A stretch of DNA of 64,000 nucleotides from Nageia nagi (lineage: Eukaryota > Pinophyta): the NCBI GenBank assembly GCA_050084985.1, contig JBITNC010000001.1, positions 77,996,001 through 78,060,000 on the forward strand, written 5' to 3'. The notes below the pieces were generated by a model. That model did no database searches. It was not told the origin of the DNA and was given only the letters and a program-made list of their open reading frames with translations. Position 1 is the first letter of the stretch. The number at the start of each line of letters is the position of its first letter. Shown here piece after piece: positions 54,714 through 64,000 of this stretch. Both the position numbers and the translations under genes were made by a program.

Positions 54714-57539
54714 AGGACCCTCACATACAAGATACATAAAAAATAAGGCACAGGGGGTATTTCTTACTATTTATATTTCATTTTTTATCTTCTATGTTTA
54801 TGGAATTGTTACTAAATCTTGTACTATTTTCTATTTTCTATTTTTGTTTTCTATCTATGTGATCACTAGCAATCTTTATTTGGGGCTAGCTATTTGTATT
54901 GGAATGCTTATTGATTTTTCTTAAACTCCAATGATTTGTATTAGAACACCAATGATTTATACTGGATCGCAGTGACTCTATGTGAAAATCTAAAACATCA
55001 TCAATTTGAAATATAAGGTATAAGTTTCAACTTTTGTGAATACTAAAAAGCATAATTTAGGCATAAAAATGAAAAAATGAAAAATATTGTGATTTCTTTT
55101 TCCTAGATTGCATGTAGGAAGGGTAGATGTATGATTAAGGAATATGCATTATTCATTGCTTTATTTAAATAAGTTATATGAATTATTTTATTTGTTGGTT
55201 TTGGGAACAACAAACACAAATCACTTAACACTTTCCCTTACACCCACTTTGCTCTCTCTTTGCACCAAAAGGTGACCTTAGGTGATCAGAATGGGTATAA
55301 TAGGAAAGGAGTAAATGAACTCTTTTTCCTTTTTTCACTTTTTATCATTAAAATCGATAAATAATTTTCACTAAGTCACTTTTGCATTCAAAGAAGGAAT
55401 GAATTCTATTTAAAAAATGAAATGAATATAAATCAATTTACCAGGGTTAAGGTAAATTCAAAACACATTAAGTTGGTTAATTTACTAGGTGGGTGTTCTT
55501 TCTTTCACATTAATACTCTTCAATGGTCTATCATTACTTTGAAAGAATATTGAAGGATGGTAATTCAAAGAGGAGTTAAGGAACCTAATTTAAGGAAATA
55601 TATTACACATTAAAACTCCTTATATCTACCTTACCACTCTAAGAGGAAAGGTCAAAGGATTGTGAATCAAATAAGAATTAAAGAAGCTCATCTAAATTTT
55701 TTATCTTATATTAAAAACTCTTCTCGTTTTCCTTACAACTCTAAAAGGAGGTCAAAGATTATGATTCGAAGAGGAGTTAAGGAACCTCCTTAATTTTCTA
55801 CACTCAAAAGGAACATATGAATTTCATTAAAGTTTGGTTAAAGAATCTCACTGAATGGAAAATGAATCCTATTGATTAGATAAAGATCTCATTAATTAAA
55901 ATATTATTTATTTCACATTAAATAAAACATAATTAAAGGACATGTATGTTAGGTTGGGGTGTAGTTATCATAAGTTCTTTATTCCTAGTATATATGTATG
56001 AGACCTTTTTAAAATAAACATCAATGAGTTGGAGGTGATGACCAACTATTGATTCTATGCTCTTTGTGTACCCACTGATCTACACCATAAGCCATAGAGC
56101 CAACCTTGGAGATAAATACTAGGTACAGGGTAAAAGTCATCATTTTCTATCAAGTGATTATAAAAAAAGAAGACTATGCTTGGATTTCACTATCAAGATA
56201 GTCTTAAGCAACATTTCTTGAGCCCCATTGCACTAAGGAGACCATTTTAGGTACCAAGCATACTTTGCCATAGATGACCTATAGGATTCTAGCCTACCTT
56301 TGTTTAAATACATGAGTAGAAAAAACCAATCTAGAAAAATTAAACAAAAAATAAATAAATCATTCAAATCATTTATTAAAGAAAAAATAATTTAATTTAT
56401 TAAACATAATTAGACAAGATAACCACATTGCAAAGGTGAGTTATAAATAGGTTTTTTGTGCACATATTTTCTTTTTCTTGATAATATAAATACAAAATAA
56501 AATATAATTGCTATGAATGATATATGTTGTCTTTTCTTTTTCCTAAATAAAAAATAAAAGTAAAATAAAAATTGAAAGTGTAAAGTTTAAAAAAAAAACA
56601 AAAGAGAATGGTTAATACTCATTCTCAAATGGCTCTTAGTCTCACAAATTTAGTAGAGAAATATCGAGGATGCCTTAAATGAAGTAAGATAATGTTTAAC
56701 CCAGTTAAGGATTCCTCATTGTTCTTATTCTCATAGTCTTCCCTTAGATCTAACTTATCTAGTAGAAAAAACACCAATAAGTAATGAGGAAGAAGTCATC
56801 TCAAGGACTATTACTCCATCACAAATGCATTCGGCTTATGATGTTTTACAAAAAGGTCTATTTAATAAAATATGATCACATTAAATGTTATCTACCAGAT
56901 GGATGTCTTATCCAATCCTATATAACATGAGATGATTATACTCCTTCCACCATCTCTAGAAGGATGAATGAGTTCGATGATATAATTTTGATACATATGG
57001 CCACTCCTACACCTAAACCAAGAAGCCATGCTATGGTGTATAATAATGCTTATTATATTTAAAAAACTAATACACCTAACCCTAGGACTAGTTATGCTTC
57101 TTCTACTACAAGTTATGCGAATCCTAGTACTACTTATACTACCCTAAGAACTAGTCATAGGTTCCTTGAACAAAGACATAGGATAAATCTTGCTCCTTTA
57201 AGGTATAAAGTAGGAGAGATACCATTGTATGTGTCCAGATCAAATCAAAATAGCAACAACTTCAAAATTATCAAAAAACTATTTTATACAATCCAAATAC
57301 ACAAAATTAGGATAAGATCCATGTTTGCAAACATAAACCTATATTTTATGCATATCAAAGTAAAACACCTCTAGGTAAACCTCACAAATAATATATTCAA
57401 ACTCAAATTTAGAATAGGCCTAATTAGAGAATAATAGATAATAGGAAGTTACCACTTAGAGCAATATCCTTATCTCCCCAAGGTCATAAAAATCATAAAA
57501 ATCAAAACCATCATTTAGACAAAGGGAGATTTTACATGA
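54714..57539. other. Long leader or spacer without recognised gene
   Basis: A roughly 100-bp degenerate repeat occurs three times at 55540-55800 (GATTCGAAGAGGAGTTAAGG near 55562, 55662 and 55763). A TATA-like TATAAATAG lies at 56442. From 56630 a broken MALSLTNLVEKYRGC-like stretch may be the start of coding, but I cannot assign it. Confidence 0.4.
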
Positions 57540-58995
57540 GCAACAACAACCTTTGAGACCCCCTTTATTTCATTCTACACATGAAGTTCAAAAAATTCAA
57601 ACTCTTACACCATCAATAGGGGTAATGATAGTTCCTCTAAATCAAATGTCTTTGTCTACTTCACCATATAATGAAAATTATTATGGTGATCAAACATTGT
57701 CTAAAAGAAGTTATCAATAGTTTTCAATAAATGGACAAAGGGAAGGTAATAGGGATAATAAAAATTTTATTTTTTCCACATAATCAACTAATGACTTTGA
57801 TGAAAGGTTAATAGATATTAAGAAAATGTTACATCAATAAAACAAGCATAAAATCTCCTACAAAACAATTTGTAATGAGTCCCATACACCCTAGTGTTCC
57901 TAATATTGATATCCCTTTCAAATTTGAGATTCTAAAAATTGAATCTTTCAAAGGAAATGAGAACCCTAAAGAACATATAAAGCATTTTAAATATTCAAGT
58001 TATTAATTTTCAACAATGATGCTCTAATGTTATGTATCTTTCCTATGACACTTGTTAGGTAAGCAATGGATTGGTACAATAACTTAATAGAACATAGCAT
58101 CATAATATATGAATAATTGGCTAATTTATTCTTAGAACACTTTAGGATTAATATTGAAGATAAAACCTCCATAACTAATCTTAAAATATTGCAACAATTT
58201 TAGGAGAGATAGTTACAAACTTCATTTCAAGATGGAGGGTAATTTTGAAAGCATGCCTTATAATTTACCACAAGAAGAACTAGTGAAAATGTTTAGTCAA
58301 AGTTGTTTAAGACCCATTGTAGTACCTTATTGATTAACAACATAAGATATTTGAGGAAGAAATCTCTCAAGCTATTATAATAAAAAAGGTTAAAATATAG
58401 GATGGAGAATCAAAGGCTTAAAAGAAAGAGCCTTATGTTAGAAATAGAAATAGGCTAAATAATCAACAAAACCAATGCCTTGCTAATAAAGTTTTGTATC
58501 TTAAATATGAAGAATAAAACCTTATACAAAAAATACCTACTCTAAAAATGAAGAAAGAAAACTTAGGCCACCACCTAGAAAGTTTACTCCTTTGACTAAA
58601 TCTTTATATGATATTTTAAAAAAATTAATGGACCATCAAATGATTATATTACCTAAAATATAACTTGAAAGGCTAGATGTAAGAGATATAAAATTGTATA
58701 ATGAGAATTATTATTGCCAATATCATCACCAAAAGGGCCATACTATAGGAATATGTAGAACATTACAACACAAGGTTTAAGATTTGATTGATCAAGGAAG
58801 ATTATAGTAGACAACCCATTGACTATTCGCTAATCAAAATTAGGAATATATCAAAACCCTCTTCCTCAACATCAAGAAAATACCATAGCATCATAAGTAC
58901 ATCAAAATCAAGTAACACACAAAGGGTTTCAATATGCTTCTACTTTTGTTGCTATGTTAAGCATAACTACAAGAGCCCAAAGGGTGCAAGGAAGG
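57540..58995 (+). pseudogene. gag: H gag remnant
   Basis: A Gln/Pro-rich linker (QQQPLRPPLFHSTHEVQ) precedes IDIPFKFEILKIESFKGNEN and PKEHIKHF, then IFPMTLV..AMDWYNNLIE, LANLFLEHFRINIEDK, SITNL, which is the Retrotrans_gag capsid order. Around 58700-58795 the knuckle reads ENYYCQYHHQKGHTIGICRT followed by LIDQGR, the Tat-type C..H...GHT...C..L motif also seen in E2 and H3. Stops and frame changes are frequent. Confidence 0.75.
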
Positions 58996-59299
58996 CAAGC
59001 TAATATTCCCAAACTCAACAAATGATGGTATTATACAACCAAATATACCTAAACCTCAACTTTCTAATATTTTAGTAAAAGGATTTTGCAACATCAATTA
59101 AGAAACTCACAAGTGAAGATGTCCTTGTTTGAGTTTTTACAACAATCCAAAAATCATAGAGAAGCTATGAACCAATTGTTGTAAACAATCGAATTAGATA
59201 TTTATGATCTTGAAAGGTTTGTGTCTTTTGTGGGAAATATTAAAATAAGCCAAAAAACTACTATTGTCTTCCATGATAATGAAGTTAGGTACTCAAACC

Positions 59300-59420
59300 A
59301 TTTGTAAGGTAAATATCCCCCATTACATATCATAACCAAGATAGATGGGAAGGCTTTTAGAAAAATATTAATACATGAAGGTTCTGTAATAAATATCATT
59401 TCTATAATTCCTATAAGAAC
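59300..59420 (+). pseudogene. H protease remnant, active-site Asp lost
   Basis: KIDGKAFRKILIHEGSVINI corresponds to the LID.GS.. active site of retrotransposon proteases, with histidine (CAT at 59374-59376) in place of the catalytic aspartate: a single G-to-C change from GAT. The protein could not have cleaved. The region 59420-60590 up to the linker before reverse transcriptase has protease C-terminal and linker fragments I cannot place in detail. Confidence 0.6.
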
Positions 59421-60594
59421 TTGAATCTTCCTTTATCACACATATGTCACCTTCTTACAATTAAGGGCTTTCAGTGATGCTTTGTTCTCAATAATGGGAT
59501 CTATATCATTGCCCATTACTTTAGGATCTAAAATCATACAAAATTATTGCAAGTTATTGGAGACATAACATAATACAACTTACTCTAGGAAGATCATGGA
59601 TTAATCCATACAATGCATCCCATAAACATATCATAATTGCTATAAATACATTCATGATGGGATAGTACACTATGTATTGGGTGATGAAAATCCATACTCC
59701 CATTGCAATCATATGCATCTTTCAGGGGAGACTACTTTGCCTTCCACTCATTATTTTACACTGCCTATGGTTCTTGAAAAGTTATCAATAGTAGATATCA
59801 ATAAAAAGGTGCTTCTCCTAGTCATTTAAAGGGGAAAGATCTTATTGATCTTGAAATATCTCATATGCAAAAGATTAATAGGGATTTATTATTAAAAATA
59901 AAATCAAAAAATTGGAAAAGCAAACATGGGAGGAAAGAGCATGAAAATTAGATGAAGTAAACAAAGATTCATCATCAAAAGTATCTTATCCCATAAATAC
60001 ACTAGATAATGATGGCACATTAAAAAATAAACCATCTAACATTTATCTTATGAATATAAAATTAATGATTATGGAGGGGAGAATTTGCTATTGATGATGT
60101 CATTTTTAATATTCCTACAACCTAAGAAATAGGAAGACTTAAAGAGTTCCTTGTGTGGTGGGGAATAGTATCACTAGGGAAATTACCTAATAAAACATCT
60201 TTTGTATATCAAGGTCTTATAGAACCACTTATCCTTCTTTTGCCTTAGTCTAATGAAGGTACTTTTTACTATTCATTAGAATACTTGTCACCAGATGTAA
60301 GATCATTTGTCCAAAGATACTTTGATAGGTATCATTGGAAAGGACAAGGTTTAGGATGGTATGAATAAGGACCTAGACACACCATTGATATTAATTATCA
60401 ATTACCTAGTGATAAGACATGAGTATGTTATAAGAGCAAAAATCAAGAAGTACCAGTTTCAAGATAACTAAGTTAGAACCTGAGCCTACAACATATGAAA
60501 ATTTATCTAAATTACCTAAATGGATGACAAATCAAGATGACATAGATTCTAAAATATTATTATTGAGAGGTTATTTTTTGATATATCAATTAAC

Positions 60595-61620
60595 ATGGTA
60601 GAGATTGTAGAAATATGTGGTAATCTAATACCTAAAATGAACTTTGATTGGTATGCAAGTGATGATTTTGAGATAATAGGTTTAGAAAATTCAAAAATTT
60701 CTTCTTCATACTTTCTCATAGATGAAGAAACTACAAATTTTATATTAATTCCTAAACAACCTACAATCCAAGATTTCAAAGACATAGATAAAATCTTATA
60801 GACTACACACTTGAATATCAACACTACTTTGGAAGATTAGTATGAAGTTGAAGATAAAGAATATAATGCCAATGATAATAATTATATTACAATACCCAAC
60901 CAATTAGAGAAGGTATCTCACATGTTAATTTAAGGAAAATTAAAATTAATTTAAGTAACGAACCTAATAACCCTAAAATAATTCAATTAGGAAAATCCCT
61001 TACTGAAAATGAGAGAAAAGAGTTCATTACAATACTTAAGAAAAAATAGGAAATATTTGTATGGTTATATGTTGATATGCTTGGGCTTGATCCTAATTTA
61101 TTTAGTTCATAAACATGGTATAAAGGAAGGTGCAAAACTTGTTAAACAAAAGCTATAAAAGATTCATCCTACAATTGCTTTAATGGTAAAAGGTGAGTTG
61201 CAAAAGCTTTTAGAAGCCAAGTTTATTCACCCAATTAATTATTATGATTGGATTTCTAATATGGTACCAATTAAGAAATCCATGAGAAAGATTCAAATAT
61301 GTATAAATTTTAGGGATCTAAACAAATCATATCTAAAGGATGACTTTCCCTTACCAAACATAGATAGCTTGGTTGATTCTACTATAGGACATGAAATGTT
61401 GTCACTCATGGATGCATTTTCAAGATACAATCAAATTAAGGTAGCATCATAGGATTAGCATAAAATTACATTTACAACACCATGGGAACATTCTATTATA
61501 AAGTAATACCTTTTGGATTAAAAAATGTTGGATCCACATATCAAAGAGCCATGACATACATCTTCCATGATTACATGCATGATATCATAGAAGATTATGT
61601 AGATGATGTGCTAGTTAAAT
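60595..61620 (+). pseudogene. H reverse transcriptase with N-terminal linker
   Basis: 60595-60801 is the acidic linker (NLIPKMNFDWYASDDFEIIG). From 61183: KGELQKLLEAKFIHPINYYD, NMVPIKKS, ICINFRDLNKSYLKDDFPLP, MLSLMDAFSRYNQIKVA, then after shifts a PFGLKNVGSTYQRAM motif, and YVDD at 61596-61607 within IEDYVDDVLVK. These are the conserved reverse transcriptase blocks in order, with all three aspartates still encoded (LMDAFS, YVDD). Frameshifts at about 61490 and stops at 61450 break it. Confidence 0.9.
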
Positions 61621-61939
61621 AAAAAACAAAGAAGATCACCCAAAGTGCTCATTAAAATATTCGATAGGTTACTAGAACATAAAATTTGATTCAACCCAAA
61701 CAAGTTTGTTTTTTGGGGTAACATCGGGGAAATTATTAGGTTTCATTGTCTCTAGATGAGGGATTGAAGTAGATCCTAACAAAATAAAAGCAATAACAAA
61801 TATGTCCCCCCCCTTTAAATATAAAATAATTATAAAGCCTACAGGGCAAGTTGCAGGCCATAAGACATTTCATTTCTCAATTATCAGATAAATGTAAAAC
61901 TTTTAACAAACTTTTGAACAAGGGTATTATCTTTCACTA

Positions 61940-62432
61940 GGGTAATGAATAACAAGAGGCATTTGATGAGATTAAATGTTATCTTCTTTCACCACCCATT
62001 CTAGTACCACCTAAGTGTGGAGAACCATTCTTGTTATATATATCAACTATAGAAATAACCTTAGGAACCATGCTTGCTCAAAAGAATGAGAATAGTAAAT
62101 AATAAGCAATTTATTACCTTAGTTGAACTTTAGTTGGTTATGAGATCAAATATGTGTATTTAGAGAAGTTGTGTTTAGCAGTAGTATTCACAACAAAAAA
62201 ATTAAGATATTACATGGTAAATCATACCATGTACATAATTGCTAAAGTTGTCCCTTTGAAATACATGATGAATAAAACTTATCAAAATGTAAGAACATCT
62301 AAATGGATCATGTATCTAATTGAATTTGACTTACTTTTGATAAGTCAAAAATTAATCAAAGAACAAGTCATAGCTGATTATCTTGCTAAGGCACCATTAT
62401 CTAATGATAATCCACTCATCATAAAATTATAG
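61940..62432 (+). pseudogene. H first RNase H domain
   Basis: Reads EAFDEIKCYLLSPPILVPPK, PFLLYISTIEITLGTMLAQ, then 62154-62432 open: YLEKLCLAVVFTTKKLRYYM, TSKWIMYLIEFDL, EQVIADYLAKAP. This matches the gypsy RNase H order (F..IK..L...P.L..P, YS..EKE.LA..., the L.EFD region, and ADaLSR/ADYLAK). The first catalytic aspartate (usually FILYTDAS) is serine (ISTIE). Confidence 0.7.
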
Positions 62433-62499
62433 ATGAACATGTATTTCAATTAGATGAAATGGAAATTCCATAGAATTTGAAGAAGATTGTGATATGGTA

Positions 62500-62890
62500 T
62501 ATATTTTGATGGGTCAAGATGCGAGCAAAGTGGGGATGTGGGTGTTATTTTTATTATGTCCCAAGGGTTCCCATACCCTATTCATTTAAACATAACTTTT
62601 CTTGCATGAACAACAATGTCAAGTATGAAGCCTTAATCTTAGCTATTAAAAATACTATAAAATTAAAATTGAAAAAAGTAAAATTCATTGGTTAATTTAT
62701 TAATCATAAATCAAGTTAAAGAGATCTTCAAATTTAAGGAACCTTTGTTGCAAAAATATAAAATATTAGTGAAAAATATTTTATTATCTTTTGAAAAATA
62801 TGATTTAGAAGTAGCACCATAATCAACTAATAGGTTTGCCGATGCTATGGCTTCCATTAGATATTTAATACCCATAAATGCTAGTAAAAA
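62500..62890 (+). pseudogene. H second (archaeal-type) RNase H domain
   Basis: WYIYFDGSRCEQSGDVGVIF-like start (YFDGS), FPYPIHLNITF, then in another frame NNVKYEALILAIKNTIKLKL (the N..EYEAL..GL motif) and VAPQSTNRFADAMASIRYLI (the N..AD.LA motif). These four blocks define the additional RNase H of Tat elements. The motif aspartates and glutamate are still visible in separate frames. Confidence 0.75.
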
Positions 62891-63002
62891 AATAATCCCT
62901 ATTGAAATTGTTCAAATCATTCAATCCTCAATATAATCAAATGAAGTTGAGCATGTAGTCTTATACATTGCAATAAAAGATAAAAATTTATGGCATACAT
63001 AA

Positions 63003-64000
63003 TTGTTCAAATTCTTAAGAGATGGGGTATTACCTAAAGACTTAACAAAATCATCTCAGAAAGAATTCAAGATAAAAGTTTTTCACTTTTGCATGATAGG
63101 AGATGTCTTATACCTTAGGGGTTTTGATGGGATATTACATAGATGTTTAGAATGGCCTAATTCACAAATTGCTATTTCATACACATGATGAAATTTGTGG
63201 AGGAAAATTTAGTGGCTCTGCAATCACAAAATGATTAATGCATATGGGATATTACTGGCTTACTATGGAACATGATTGCATGGAGTACATTAGAAAGTGT
63301 GTTAAATGTAAACAACATGTTAATCTATTTAATTAACCCCCATATACATTTCAACCCATGAAATAATTGTGGCCATTCTCAATATAGGCATTATATTTAA
63401 TAAGTCAAATCTCTCATATTTGTTTAGGAGGTCACAAGTTTATAATAATTGGTATAGAATATTTTACAAAATGGGTAGAAGCCATCCCCATGATCTCAAC
63501 AAAAGGGTCAAAGATAGAAAAATTCATACAGAACCATATTATATGTCATTTTGGAATTCTAATCCAAATTATCACTGATAATGGGAAAAACTTCAAAAAT
63601 AAGGAAGTTTAGGCTTTATGTAAAGGATATCATATCTATTTGAACTCTTTACTATCCTCAAGGGAATGGTAAAGCTAAAGCTACAAATAAAACTATACAT
63701 AGCATTCTATTAAAAATTATTGATGACTCCCACCGAGATTGGCATGCAAGAATTCCACATGCATTATGGGTCTATTGAACTAGTATTCAAACTCCTACTA
63801 GGGCAACCCTATTTTCCTTAGTTTATAGGGTAAAAGCAGTATTACCCTTATAAATAGAAATTTATTCATTACAAATTGCATTACAAGACTATATCATTGA
63901 TGAAGTGATTCATCAAATAAGATTAGATCAATTAGTGCTTCTAGATGAAAGAAGAGTTAATGCATTAGAGCATTTACATACTTATCAAAATAATATTAAA
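63003..64000 (+). pseudogene. H integrase, catalytic Glu replaced by Lys
   Basis: 63003-63188: FKIKVFHFCMIGDVLYLRGF and GILHRCLEWP, the zinc-binding N-terminus lead-in. 63240-63330 HGYYW-like and CVKCKQH-like HHCC remnants. The core reads (different frame) KFIIIGIEYFTKWVEAIPMI and IITDNGKNFKNKEV with the second aspartate at 63577-63579. The third catalytic residue is in GNGKAKATNKT: lysine at 63677-63679 where glutamate is expected. IPHALWVY and TSIQTPTRATLFSLVY follow. The window ends within the C-terminal region. Confidence 0.85.

Larger units (their letters stand above)
57540..64000 (+). mobile_element. H: Tat-clade Ty3/gypsy element, heavily mutated, runs off the window
   Basis: Gag, protease, reverse transcriptase, RNase H, a second RNase H and integrase appear in this order, all on plus and all broken. 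Two RNase H domains before integrase are the hallmark of the Tat/Ogre lineage. The 3' LTR is beyond the window and the 5' boundary is unclear. Stops and frameshifts occur roughly every 50-100 codons. Confidence 0.85.

Overview
This window looks like nuclear DNA from a large, repeat-dominated plant genome. It is strongly AT-rich, has plant-type telomere-like (TTTAGGG/CCCTAAA) repeats inside the chromosome, and consists almost entirely of nested, decayed LTR retrotransposons. A gymnosperm-like genome fits best, but that is inference: no marker gene fixes the species. I recognise no intact host gene, no tRNA or rRNA gene and no CRISPR array.

Layout. 1-6397: a young Ty1/copia element whose gag-pol is open except for one frameshift, with an unusual 3' untranslated region carrying seven 24-nt hairpins and two identical polypurine tracts, then its 3' LTR. 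6440-12434: the 3' part of an older Ty3/gypsy element: the end of integrase, a 3.46-kb extra reading frame in the env position that keeps one frame through 24 stop codons, and a probable 3' LTR with 123-bp repeats. 12435-13536: unassigned, with one decayed coding stretch.

13537-34900 is a nest. The minus-strand 'F' family has LTRs, a copia-type (UBN2-like) gag and a polypurine tract, with no pol seen. One F copy is split by element 'E2' (14862-23251, minus strand), which has matching ATTTT target-site duplications. The E2/F junction was later copied in a 2,866-bp tandem duplication (23038-28769) with TAGGAAA at its breakpoints. A gag-protease-only gypsy element 'G' (about 28770-32757) sits in the middle F LTR, followed by a second F gag copy ('F2').

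34905-40416: AT-rich DNA with an exon/intron-like gene remnant (35841-37222) and blocks of telomere-like repeat in both orientations. 40417-43880: a Tat-like gypsy element ('H3') with LTR, primer site, gag and protease only. 43881-46365: mostly unassigned, with a short minus-strand thioredoxin-like remnant. 46905-48260: more telomere-like repeats. 48287-57500: LTR-like and tandemly repeated DNA without clear genes. 57540-64000: a heavily mutated Tat-clade gypsy element ('H') with gag, protease, reverse transcriptase, two RNase H domains and integrase, running off the window.

Together the pieces record several rounds of insertion, LTR sharing and later duplication. Most elements here have only gag or gag-protease and would have needed polymerase and integrase from other elements. 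I found no clear new biological system. The strongest leads are the hairpin array, the 3.46-kb extra frame, the F-family palindromic peptide repeats and the thioredoxin-like remnant.
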